Part shown: piece by piece, positions 41,565 through 52,396 of the stretch
Position numbering within the stretch: position 1 is the stretch's first letter
Layout of the letters: every line of letters starts with the position of its first letter
NCBI RefSeq assembly: GCF_905171765.1
Contig: NC_053392.1
Location: 451,458,722 to 451,522,721 of the forward strand
Reading direction: 5' to 3'
Origin: Bufo bufo
Lineage: Eukaryota; Chordata; Amphibia; Anura; Bufonidae
Length of the DNA stretch: 64,000 bases
Notes under the pieces: model-generated
The model's input: only the letters and a program-made list of their open reading frames with translations
What the model was told of the DNA's origin: nothing
Database searches by the model: none
Program-made: the position numbers and the translations under genes

Positions 41565-43462
41565 TTACAGTCCCAAATTGATAAAATCCAAGACATGGAT
41601 AGATGAGATACACTGAAGAGAAAGGAGACAAAAGGTCCCCACAATAGGGTTCCTTTCTTTTACACGATAAACTGAACACAGTCTTGAGATTAATCGTCTT
41701 ATTAGGAAATATTGGGGCATTTTGGGAGGCTGTCTGAATCAAATTCCTGAATTCAGATCTCCCCCTCTATTCTCCTATCGGAGATCCTGGAACCTGCGGG
41801 ATCAGCTGGTGAGAGCGGACATTGGTCCTGGTCCTGGATTAGTACAGAGTACATTGACACAGCGGAGCATGGGATGCTTCCCATGTCTCAGCTGTGTCAA
41901 TTGCAAACATATCTGCAAGGGCAAGACTTTTATACATCCGGTGACGTATGTGAGGTACCCTATCTCTTTTTACCTCACATGCAATTCTAACTTTATGATT
42001 TATGTTTTGAGTTGCCCCTGCAGATTGTTATATGTGGGAGACATCCACTGATCTCAAAACCCGTTTAAACAATCACCGATCCACTATTAGGAAAAAACGC
42101 CAGGATCTACCCATTCCCAGACATTTTGTAGAGAAGAACCATTCTGAGAAACAATTAAAATGTTGGATTATTGATCATTGATCCCCTGCTTAGACGTGGA
42201 GGTAATAGAATCTTGCTACTAAAAAAGAAGGAATTGCTTTGGATACATACGCTTAACACCTTGAGACCTAATGGTCTGAACGTAGACTATAATTTAGGGG
42301 TATATTCGTAAGAGGTGGTTTGCCCCGTAATGTCAGTTTGCATTTTCTGTTCTGCTTTAGTCCTGTAGTGGGTGATGGTAGTTAGACATAAGTGATCATA
42401 TAAGAACTTACTCATGATCCTATTCGCTCTCTTTTTCATAGATTTCTTGATATAAGAAGAGGAACAATATGGAGAAGATGCTAGCATACTATATGGATAA
42501 ACATTGTTATCCCATGCCTGTCCAGCATTATCTTATTATGGTTTATTTGTGCTTTGGCCCAGGTTGAACCTCGACAGATATCTTCACAAGTAGTAGAATA
42601 TATCCCATGGTTGTCAGGAGAACCCTGTCTTTGGCGGTGTCAGGAGGCGTGTATGGGGCGGCGCTTGAATGCACGATTGACACGGTAGTGCCGATCGGGC
42701 TCATATTCCATGCCCAGCATTAGGATATTGTACCCCCTTGAACAGGGGTGTCCATTTCCTTTTTTGCTTCCTGCGAGCCGTTTACTATAAGAATAATGCA
42801 ACTTTGGGTTACCTTGCCAGCATCCAACATGGCGCTTCTGGACATGGGTTCATGTGAGCATGCACGTTGGAATGCTGACAGGGACTTCCGGTCTCGCTGC
42901 GTCCGAGTGGGTAGGTGATGTGCGGGACATCTACCTCGGGCACGGTGTGACGTCACACTGTTGAGACTCAACCTGGCGCCTGCGCACTCCTCAGGGATAG
43001 ACGCCAAGTTTGGCCATTGACTGCATGTGGATGTACGTTGGTTCCATGTGGTATGTTACCGATCTTGTCCTTTGCCCCTCCTGTTTTTAATCTAATGTAA
43101 TTATGCTAATGTACAGCAGCCGATCTATATTGGTGCCACTTATTGGATTTATGTATTGGTTGCACTGTATTATTATTAATTTTTTGTAATTTATGTATAA
43201 TCATGCATTGTACCATTGTTGCCATATATTGTATCACGTTATATATCACATTATATCCACTATTTATTTATATTTTACACATTTTTTATTGTAATGATCA
43301 TATTGATTGATTGCTCCACCCCCTAATCATGTATGTCTATTTATACCTTGTGTTACACCTATGTTTGATGGTTGAGAAAGGCTCTGTGTTTTGAGCCGAA
43401 ACGTCTCTTTACTGTGCCACTGTGGCCTAATAAACCACAACTTTTTCTACTGGAAGTGCTGT
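41565..43462 (+). mobile_element. Penelope-like element, right (plus) copy of the pair
   Basis: Plus-strand sequence from TCCCAAATTGATAAAATCCA to GGAAGTGCTGT repeats the left copy's last 1.9 kb in opposite orientation with few differences. It encodes the linker (LVRADIGPGPGLVQSTLTQR, CFPCLSCVNCKHICKG) and IYVLSCPCRLLYVGD, then a frameshift where the left copy reads GETSTD. The nuclease remainder PIPRHFVEKNHSEKQ follows near 42110. Its outer end is cut by the Tc1-like element at 43463. Confidence 0.85.
43365..43425 (+). ncRNA. Hammerhead-ribozyme-like relic at the PLE 3' end (candidate)
   Basis: GGTTGAGAAAGGCTC and GAGCCGAAACGTC enclose a GGCTC/GAGCC stem directly followed by GAAAC. PLEs are known to carry minimal hammerhead motifs (CUGANGA, stem II, GAAA). 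Here the first box reads TTGAGAA, which departs from the canonical core, so it is either degenerate or only similar. The same module occurs inverted near 37600 and in both arms of 13182-13390. Confidence 0.35.
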
Positions 43463-44712
43463 CTATAATTATTCATACCCCTGCCAAATTTTTACTTAGT
43501 TACTTTTATTCAACCAGCAAGTAATTTTTTGATGGGAAATGACACAGGTGTCTCCCAAAAGATAATGAGATGATGTACAAGAGGCATTATTGTGGAAAAA
43601 AAAAAAATTCTCAGCTTTTATTTACATTTGAGCAAAAAATACAAGATGTTCTGCACTGTGGAAAATCTCAGAGGACGTGGTCGGAAGCCAAAAGTGACAC
43701 CTGTGTTGGCCAGGAGGATAGTTAGAGAAGTGAAAAAGAATCCATGGATCACCACCAAGGCCATCCTGGTGAATCTGGGCTCTGCTGGTGGCAATGTCTC
43801 AAGGCAGACAATCCAACGGACACTGCACAATGCAGACCAAGGAGGACGCCACTTCTCCAGATAAGGCGCACAAAAGCTCGCTTGGCCTTTGCAAAAGCTC
43901 ATCTGGACAAAGAAGATGACTTCTGGTCTTCTGTGTTAATGTCAAATGAAACAAAATTTTTATTGTTTGGTCACAATGATGTTTCCTTCATTTGGCGTAA
44001 AAAAGGAGAAGCCTTCAACCCAAAGAACACCATCCCCACTGTCAAACATGGTGGTGGGAACCTAATGCTTTAGGGGTGTTTTTCAGCCAATGGACCAGGG
44101 AACCTAATCACAGTAAACGGCACCATGAAAAAAGAGCAATACATGAGGATTCTCAACGACAGCATCAGGCAGTCTGCAGAGAAACGTGGCCTTGGGCACC
44201 AGTGGACATTTCAGCATGACAATGACCCAAAACACACAGCAAAAGTGGTGAAGAAATGGTTAGCAGACAACAACATTAACGTTTTGGAGAGGCCGAGCCA
44301 GAGTCCAGACTTGAATCCAAGTGAGAATCTGTGGAGGGAGCTAAAGATCAGGGTGATGGCAAGAAGACCCTCCAACCTGAAAGATTTGGAGCTCATTGCT
44401 AAAGATGAATGGGCAAAAATACCTGTGGAGACATGCAAAAAACTGGTCTGCAAATATAGGAAGCGTTTGATTGCTGTAATAGCCAATAAAGGCTTTTCTA
44501 TTGATTATTGAGAAGGGTATGAATAATTTTGGATTGGACACTTTTTGCTTAAATGTAAATAAAAGCTGAGAAATGTTTTTTTTCCCACAATAATGCCTCT
44601 TGTACATCGTCTTATTATCTTTTGGGAGACACCGATGTCATTTCCCGTCATAAAATTACTTGCTGGTTGAATAAATATCTTTAAGTCAAAATTTGACAGG
44701 GGTATGAACGCT
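43463..44712 (+). mobile_element. Tc1-like transposon, second family (dead)
   Basis: Left subterminal text ATTATTCATACCCCTGCC, TTACTTTTATTCAACCAGCA and right text TTGCTGGTTGAATAAATATC, TTTGACAGGGGTATGAA are inverted. The exact outer boundaries are not certain. It truncates the outer end of the right PLE copy. Confidence 0.8.
43640..44511 (+). pseudogene. Tc1-like transposase, inactivated
   Basis: N-terminal helix-turn-helix text GRGRKPKVTPVLARRIVREV and NVSRQTIQRTLHNADQGGRH, a frameshift near 43862, RTKARLAFAKAHLDKEDDFW, a first motif reading LMSNETKF where the catalytic Asp is Asn, a TAG stop near 44071, then FQHDNDPKHTAKVVKKWLAD (second Asp kept) and SPDLNPSENLWRELK (Glu kept), ending at a natural stop at 44511. 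Confidence 0.95.
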
Positions 44713-44818
44713 GCAGGGTTCCAACATGGGGTTAATTGCCAAAAACACCCCAAAAAATAGGAAAAAAAACTAGTAATAAAAGAAGAAAAATAGAACCCGC
44801 GCTGACTTGTTTAGTAGC

Positions 44819-44821
<3 letters not shown>

Positions 44822-44874
<53 letters not shown>

Positions 44875-44878
44875 CAAC

Positions 44879-44914
<36 letters not shown>
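44822..44914. repeat. (TA)n followed by a 35-C homopolymer
   Basis: About 25 TA units (44822-44871), ATTCCAACA, then 35 consecutive C (44880-44914). It lies about 195 bp upstream of the giant URB2 exon. Such tracts are commonly mis-sized in assemblies. Confidence 0.9.
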
Positions 44915-44917
<3 letters not shown>

Positions 44918-45107
44918 TCCAGTTTAGGAGGAAAAAGGTGCATCTTATAGACCGAAAAATACGGTAGTTTATGGTGTTGTGCCAAATTTCATATACACTT
45001 AATGAAATGCTCCAATGTTTATAAGTATCCATTTGGCATACACTTTTGACTTTATATGCTTTCACTTGTTTAACATGCCACTAACATCCTGATGTTTTTC
45101 TTCTTAG

Positions 45108-48100
45108 GTAATGAATGATATTATTGCAGTTGCACCTACGCAGTCAAGTCCTTCAAGTTATATTGGAACAGTATTAAGCTGTTGTCAAGGTGTCCTCTCC
45201 ACTCCATGTTTTGGAATGCTCTACAGAGCCAAATGTGAACTGTTGGTAGAACTTTTAAGTAAGCTATGCTTATTAGCTTGTCACTGTGTGCATTCACAGC
45301 ATGCCATCATGCATCAAGTTTTAAATGTATTTAATAAAGCTCTTAAACGGTATACAGTTCTACAGAGGCAGCAGAACAACAGCAGCAGACTTTTCACACA
45401 TGTGCTCACACAACTTTTTGAACCATTTTTGATTTTACAGAATGCCTTTAATATCCATGTCTTTGATAAGGATGCTAACCATGGAATCCACCAACTCATC
45501 AAAGACATTGGGAGTAATATGGAGATTGTTCTTCATACTGGCCTTTTCCAGGCTGAACTGTTTAGTTTTTACAAAGAAGAGCTCGTTCCTCAGTTGGAGA
45601 AATCGGAGAAGAAAAAGGGGTCATTCAAAGATTTCATGACTCCGGTTTGGTCTATGTTGGCAAAACTGGAGAAAATAGAATTTTGTGAGAAAAATATGCA
45701 GCTTTCCTTTTTGTCTAATTCTGTTTCCCTTCTATATAAACTGTTTTTAGACTCTTACTGCAGAGAAGGAAATGAAATAATTTGCTTTCAAATGCTTGTC
45801 AAATTGTTCAGATGCCTTTGTGCACCTTTTGGAGAAAAGCAGGATGACGTAAGAGAATCTTTTCCAGCATGGCCAGGTGGGATAACCGCACTAGAAAGCA
45901 TGCTAAACCTTGTTCTTAGTCATAATATATATAATATTGCAGAGGATAACATAGGAGGAAAGGGTAGTCAGTACAAGTTCTACCGAAGTTTAACAGAAAT
46001 ACTAGTGAGTAATACTAGCAAACCCTCACCACCTTGGTTCAAGTGCTTGCAAACTTTGAACTTGTTAAATCATCGCATTTTGGAGCCAGACCTTGCTGAC
46101 ATAATACATGCATGCTTTGATGCAGATATATCTGATATACATGTCAGGAAAGCACAGGAAACCTTTGTTATTAGCCTTCTGAAGACATATGCTAAACTTC
46201 GACAGGTTCCAAAACTGTTTGCAAAAATACTTGCAGTCATCTGTCAGCTATCAACAGAAAAATTAAAGAACCCAATTCTACTGTCAGGATTGACCAAAGT
46301 GCTTGTAGAGTTTCTTGTGCAACTTCCACCTAATCAGATGTTGGATATGTGGGCTATGATTTTGGAAAACTGTCAGCTTCACCATATTGAAGATGATCAA
46401 AGTCTTAGCTTACAACTGGAACACCTTTGTTCGCTCTTGCATTGCTTAATGATGAACATGAAGAGCTTAGACAGTAATACTCCAGTGCTGGTTATCCACC
46501 GATTTCAGGATCTAATGAAACAAATAACTGAAGAGTTGATATTGCCTTCCCTAACCATTTTGAAGAAATGTGATGTGGAAGCAGATGATACATTGTGGCT
46601 TGAAAAGCTATGTGAAGTTGTCCTTATGCTTCTTTATACATGGATAGAAGTCGATACTGTGTCTGCATTAAATTGTGACAAATATATCTCACAAATGTGT
46701 AAACTGGTTCTTCCCTTGGACTTTCCTTTGGAGTTTTGGAACTTTTCCATATTTTTTGAAGATAAGGAATGTTGGCATAAGATTCATAGGCTTTGTAAGC
46801 AATCCAGTCTAATCGGCTTGTTCTACTCTGGACTTCTATCCATTCAGAAAATAAAGCTTATCCTTTTGCACATGCATATGCCAACTGAATATGAAATTCT
46901 CACTCTTCAAGCATCTGCATCTTTTTTTGTTGATTCTAGCATAATTCTCATGAACCCCAAAGGCCAAGAACCAGTTACTGGCAATGTTATTGCAGTTCCT
47001 AATGCAGTTAATGTGAATTGCCTTCCTGTTACTCAGTGGCACTTTTTTGTTTCAAATATTGTGATTCTTCTTCCATATATATCCCTCACTGATATGTACA
47101 ATATTGCTGACTTTCTCTTGGAAACCCACCTGTCTGCTAAGAACCAAAGCAAGCAAGTTGACGGTGATGTTTTAATTGCTTTTAAAGAGGTTTCAAAAAG
47201 TTTACTCCAGGGTGATTCTTTTTCAGAAATGGGCATCTTGCAGTGCATTTTTATAACCAGCATCTTAAAAAAAGGCGCCATGCTGGTTAGAGAGCAAACT
47301 GGAATACATGAAATATTATCTCTTCTTTCCTTGAAAGACACAGATTGGCATGAGTATACCTTTTCTGTGTATAACAAAGGAAACACAATTGTTAATCCAA
47401 GAGTGATTGACAGTTGTGAAGATCCAGTGTTTGTGACCAATATGAAGAATGTTCTGCAACTTATTTCCTCTGTACCAAAGATGAATGAATGTGTCAGTTT
47501 TACTGACACAGACTTAATAATGAAGCTGATAGAGTTAATTTGTGTTTTAAAACCTGACAGCCTGTCACCTCCAGACCTATGTCGATGTTTTCTCTTCTTA
47601 TTATCTTTAGCTAATTCAAGCTCTTTGAAGAGCCTCCATGTTACAAGTGAGTGCTATAAAGGTTTAACATCTCTGCTTAGTAGTACTCATGCAAATTATT
47701 TATTTAAGATTGCATATGCTAGTGATTTTCTAAAAGTTGTGTTAACCTGCATCCAGTCAGCTAATTGGACGGTTACTGAAACCAATGAACCCTACTGGCA
47801 AAACTTTCTTGACATTATGAATTCCTTTTTTGACACATTTTTATCTCTGGTGATCAAACGAAAACAAAGTATTCTTATTAATCTAGAAACATTCACAGCC
47901 TTTTTGCTTCATTCTGTTTCCAACATGGAAAAAACATTCTGGAGTACTCTTATGGGTCAGTTGCATATTGTGATACTGAAAAACTTGTGTCATCATTTTA
48001 TACTTACTATCCAGGAACAAAGTGCTAACGAAGAACATACTGAACGTTTAAGTTCTCTATTGAAACAAATTGCTGGAAAGCTGAAGACTGTTATTCAGCA

Positions 48101-48387
48101 ATGCTTAGAGCTCTCTGCCGCTAGTCCACTTTTACCCTTCATCCTAGTAACGTCTACGACTACTCTTCTTCAAGCAGAACTTGCTGATGGCAACCTTCAT
48201 AATTCTGAACTATACAGACTGTTTTGCTCACAGATTCTGAAGGAGCTTTGTTATGCAAAGGAACAAAATGCATTTTTGAAGTCTGCACTGCATTATTTGA
48301 CTGTATGTATTCCAGTGAAAGAGGTTTATCCTAAACCAGAAGGTCTGGCCATCTCTGTATTTACTGCAGTGGGAAATCTCCTTGCTA
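45108..48387 (+). CDS. urb2: URB2 giant central exon (1,093 codons plus 1 nt)
   Basis: Bounded by TTCTTCTTAG|GTA and GCTA|GTAAGT; phase 0 in and phase 1 out. It opens VMNDIIAVAPTQSSPSSYIG and runs as one uninterrupted frame of mostly helical, leucine-rich sequence without catalytic motifs, as expected for the alpha-solenoid body of URB2. Landmarks that place it are VLSCCQGVLSTPCFGMLY, SNSVSLLYKLFLDSYCREGN, NIYNIAEDNI, RILEPDLADI and TYAKLRQVPKLFAKILAVIC. Vertebrate URB2 is about 1,500 residues and is likewise encoded mainly by one very large exon. The ATG at 45111 is an internal Met, not the start. The protein acts in the nucleolus in 60S subunit production. No transposon interrupts the exon, in contrast to both flanking introns. 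Confidence 0.92.
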
Positions 48388-48486
48388 GTAAGTATCGAAC
48401 ATGGGTGTAGAAGTATGTTAAATGTATAATTTTGCTGGTTGCCTGCAACACTGTTTAGTTAATCTATGTTTTTGAAACACATCTTA

Positions 48487-48877
48487 GGCTACTTTCACAA
48501 TTTTCTAGTTTCCGTTTTGTCCCCATTCATTGTCAATGGGGACAAAACGTAACTGAACAGAACGCTTTTTGGTTGTGTTCCCATACCGGAGAGCAAACTG
48601 CAGCATGCTGCGGTGTTCTTTACATCATGGGTTGCAGAGCAAGACTGATCCGTCATGACCCACAATGCAAGTCAATGGGGACTGATCTGTTTAACTCCGA
48701 CACAATAGAAAACGATCCGTCCTTTCAATGGAGTTCATGACGGATCCGTCTTGGCTATGTTAAAGATAATAAAACCAGATCCGTTCATAACAGATGCATA
48801 TGGTTGTATTATCAGTAACTGAAGCGTTTTTGCCGAGCCTTGCCGGATCCAGCAAAAATGTTAGTGTGAAAGTAGCC
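48487..48877. mobile_element. Harbinger-like MITE, 391 bp
   Basis: Ends GGCTACTTTCACAATTTT and GTTAGTGTGAAAGTAGCC. TTA at 48484-48486 and 48878-48880. Inside are TTGTCCCCATTCATTGTCAA and GGAGAGCAAACTGCAGCATG. It sits 99 bp after the giant exon's donor. Confidence 0.9.
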
Positions 48878-48880
48878 TTA

Positions 48881-48955
48881 GGGTACTTTCACACTTGCGT
48901 CGCTGGATTCCGGCAGGCAGTTCCGTCACCAGACGGATACCATTTGTAGACGGAT
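48881..48955. mobile_element. Left end of another Harbinger-like MITE
   Basis: GGGTACTTTCACACTTGCG begins right after the TTA of the previous element. CGGCAGGCAGTTCCG and ACGGATCCGG follow, then the text changes to the arm shared with the hAT-type elements. The right end is missing. Confidence 0.6.
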
Positions 48956-50063
48956 CCGGATGCTAATGAAGCCCTTGCTGCTATGGTAAGCTCCCTGCTT
49001 AGCACAGGGCAGCATTTAGAGTGTGAGGTCCTATTCACCCTAATAGAGCTCTATTAGGGTGAATAGGACAAGGGATGAAAAGATCCCAGGTTCTAGCCAC
49101 TAAAGGGGCTAATAGTTAGTAAATAAAAAGTAAAAAAACAACAACACAAAGTTTAAAGGGAGTCTTTCACTGAATATGACCATTACAGACCACTCAGATC
49201 AGGTTCTCCATTACTTTCCCCAGATTACTATGGTACCTTTCATATTGCAGTCCATCGCCGATTTGCTCCCAAAAATACTTTTATACCATATGGTAATTAG
49301 GTTCTGAATGTGCCCAGGGGCGGCGTTCATGCGGCCGGTACCCAGGCCCCTGGGCGCTTTGCTTACCAAACCTCTTCTCTTTCACCCCTGTGGCCCGCCC
49401 TTGTTTAATTTGATTGCCTCATCCTCTCTGTCTGAAATCCTGCGTCCTCGCCGCTCCACACATTCCCGGCGCGTGCGCACTGCATTGCCCATTATGGACA
49501 GAGGAACAGGGACTTTCAATGCGCATGCGCCAGCCTACGCAACCCGATCCAGCCGGCGGAGGCACGGGATTTCAGACGGAAAGGAGGAGGTAATCAGATT
49601 AAACAAGGGCGGGCCAGAGGGGTGAAAGAGGAGGGGTTTGGTAAGCAAAGCGCAGAGGGGCCTGGGCACCGGCCGCATGAACGCCGCCCCTGGGCACCTT
49701 CAGAACCTAATTACCATATTGTATAAAAGTGTTTTTTGGAGCAAATCGGCGATGGACTGCAATATGAAAGGTACCATAGTAATCTGGGGAAAGCAATGGA
49801 GAACCTGATCTGAGTGGTCTGTAATAGTCATATTCGGTGAAAGACTCCCTTTAAATCGCCCCCTTTACCAATTTTACATATAAAATATATAAACAATAAA
49901 AAAAATTACATATCACATATCTCCACACTGGAAAAAGTGCGAACTATGAAAATATTTTAAAATATCTCCTATGTGGTGAACGCCGTAGCAGAAAAAAAAA
50001 ACGTACAATTTGCCATTTTTTAGTCACCTTGTCGAATCAAAATGTTGGTATCGTGACAACCCT
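48956..50063. mobile_element. Right part of a hAT-type MITE with arm B and a nested TTAA MITE
   Basis: 48960-49150 repeats the arm of the concentric palindrome (GTCCTATTCACCCTAATAG hairpin, GATCCCAGGTTCTAGCC). The interval ends near 50063 with GGTATCGTGACAACCCTA, close to the right terminus at 28300. The left terminus is missing. The element at 49153-49854 sits inside. Confidence 0.55.
49153..49854. mobile_element. TTAA-ended palindromic MITE, 702 bp
   Basis: TTAA at 49153-49156 and 49851-49854. Terminal words AGGGAGTCTTTCACTGAATA and its mirror. Arms share ATCAGGTTCTCCATTACTTT, GATTTGCTCCCAAAAA and GGGCGGCGTTCATGCGGCCG around a centre near 49503. The short frame at 49308-49625 is an accidental reading through the palindrome. 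Confidence 0.88.
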
Positions 50064-50139
50064 AGGTATGACGTGTTGTTTTTTTTTTTCTTATATAAAT
50101 TATATGTATTTTAAATTTGGCGACTAAAAATTTTATTTG

Positions 50140-50548
50140 GCCTGGAGCGCTGCAACCCCTATAATGACCCCCAATGCCCAATCTCCTTTTATACATTATA
50201 CTTGGCTACTCCCTGACTCCGGATCCCTTCACGGCCGCCGCTGCATCTCCCTGTCGTGTGGATCAAAGCATGGGGGGGGAGGGGTTTGCGGGGGTGATAT
50301 CATCTAATAGCAGGCCACGATGGGGACGAACCTCCTTAACATTGTGGGTGACGCCAGGGAGGCTTGTCCCCTTCATGGCCAGCTATTGGCTGCTCCCCCC
50401 CTCCCCTTGCCGGATGTTTTGATCTGAGTGACAGGGAGATGCAGCTGCGGCCGTGCAGGGATCCAGCAGGTAAGTATAATGTATATGAGGAGCCTGGGCA
50501 TTGAAGGGGGGGTTCATTATAGGGGTTCGATAACAACCCCTTTAAGTT
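50140..50548. mobile_element. Palindromic MITE, about 400 bp
   Basis: ACCCCTATAATGACCCCCAA and TATACATTATACTT on the left are mirrored by AAGTATAATGTATATGAGG and TTCATTATAGGGGTTCGAT on the right. The inner arms are GGATCCCTTCACGGCCGC and mirror. The right end AACCCCTTTAA fits the TTAAAGGGG style. The left terminus is worn. Confidence 0.7.
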
Positions 50549-50576
50549 TAAATATTGAAAAAATATATATAATTCC

Positions 50577-50680
50577 ATAGCATCATCACGACGGCATACA
50601 AGGAGATTGACCCCTGACCTCTGTAGGGCCAGGAACAGAGAGAGGTTTAAATTCCCCCCTCCCACCACCACCACCACTGT
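50577..50680. repeat. DIRS left inverted terminal repeat
   Basis: CCATAGCATCATCACGACGG at its outer edge, then ATACAAGGAGATTGACCCCT and AGGTTTAAATTCCCCCCTCC. Matched by 55640-55742 in inverse orientation with a few differences. Confidence 0.9.
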
Positions 50681-51238
50681 TTTCCTGTCCCTACAGAGGA
50701 CAGGGCAGAGAAAGGTCTCCCTGTATGCAGGGAGATGAAGCTTCTACCGGCTATCATTCGGTTACCTTTTCAGCGCATTACACCATTATGGATCATGGTG
50801 TCCCCCTGCGGTCCTGGTACTAACGCTGGGCAGGGGATGGATCGGGAGGGCTCGCTCTGGTCTTATCTGGAGCCTGCTCCCGGGGCGACATCTCCCGCCT
50901 TGCCTCTAGTAGGTCAAGCCGGGTTTGCGCGCCCGGCGCTTCCTCGTGACGTCACTTCCGTCGGATGGAGTGACACTGGCAGCATGCGGCGTTCTGACCG
51001 GCTTAAAGCCGAACACCCGGCATTTGTTCTGAGCCCGTGCACCAAGCAGCAGTGTCTCGGCCTCACGATGTCTGGAACGGAGACACGCTCACCAAAAGAA
51101 GTCGGACCCGCCACTGCCGCCATCCGTGAGTCCCCCTTGGGGTAAATGTTTTTCATTATGCTGGTCAGGGAGTCTCTTTTGATCCCCCTGTCCTCTTGCT
51201 GGGGGATTATATGTGCATTATATATATATATATATATA

Positions 51239-52175
51239 CAGTACAGACCAAAAGTTTGGACACACCTTCTCATTCAAAGAGTTTTCTTTATTTTCATGAC
51301 TGAAGGCATCAAAACTATGAATTAACACATGTGGAATTATATACATAACAAACAAGTGTGAAACAACTGAAAATATGTCATATTCTAGGTTCTTCAAAGT
51401 AGCCACCTTTTGCTTTGATTACTGCTTTGCACACTCTTGGCATTCTCTTGATGAGCTTCAAGAGGTAGTCCCCTGAAATGGTCTTCCAACAGTCTTGAAG
51501 GAGTTCCCAGAGATGCTTAGCACTTGTTGGCCCTTTTGCCTTCACTCTGCGGTCCAGCTCACCCCAAACCATCTCGATTGGGTTCAGGTCCGGTGACTGT
51601 GGAGGCCAGGTCATCTGGCGCAGCACCCCATCACTCTCCTTCATGGTCAAATAGCCCTTACTTTCAAAGTTTTCCCAATTTTTCAGTTGACTGACTGACC
51701 TTCATTTCTTAAAGTAATGATGGCCACTCGTTTTTCTTTACTTAGCTGCTTTTTTCTTGCCATAATACAAATTCTAACAGTCTATTCAGTAGGACTATCA
51801 GCTGTGTATCCACCTGACTTCTCCTCAACGCAACTGATGGTCCCAACCCCATTTATAAGGCAAGAAATCCCACTTATTAAACCTGACAGGGCACACCTGT
51901 GAAGTTAAAACCATTTCAGGGGTCTACCTCTTGAAGCTCATCAAGAGAATGCCAAGAGTGTGCAAAGCAGTAATCAAAGCAAAAGGTGGCTACTTTGAAG
52001 AACCTAGAATATGACATATTTTCAGTTGTTTCACACTTGTTTGTTATGTATATAATTCCACATGTGCTAATTCATAGTTTTGATGCCTTCAGTGTGAATC
52101 TACAATTTTCATAGTCATGAAAATAAAGAAAACTCTTTGAATGAGAAGGCGTGTCCAAACTTTTGGTCTGTACTG
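51239..52175 (-). mobile_element. Deleted Tc1-like element in the DIRS leader
   Basis: Ends CAGTACAGACCAAAAGTTTG and CAAACTTTTGGTCTGTACTG. TA at 51237-51238 and 52176-52177, in a (TA)n tract. At 937 bp it is shorter than a full Tc1. A copy of TTGAAGCTCATCAAGAGAAT near 51930, repeating the complement of 51440-51460, shows an internal rearrangement. Confidence 0.92.
51378..51650 (-). pseudogene. Tc1-like transposase, C-terminal fragment
   Basis: Minus-strand text [20 protein letters not shown], with the third catalytic residue (Glu), then ELDRRVKAKGPTSAKHLW, RMPRVCKAVIKAKGGYFEE and a natural stop. The upstream two thirds, including both catalytic aspartates, are deleted. Confidence 0.9.
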
Positions 52176-52396
52176 TATATATATAATCACTCCTGATGGG
52201 CCCCCTATCTCTATCCCTCATGGATACATTTTTTCTTTTAGGTCTCCAAGGAGGCACAAAAGAAAACCAAAAGATCTCTGAAGTGCATTTCCTGTAATGC
52301 TCGACTTCTGATAATTACCCCAAGAAGTTATGCAAAGCCTGCATTTCCAACATTGTCCGTGATGAAGCTCCCTCTCTGAAAGACGAATTTAGCACA

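Noticed and set aside
49308..49625. 105-codon frame
   Set aside because: Reads through the centre of a palindromic MITE.
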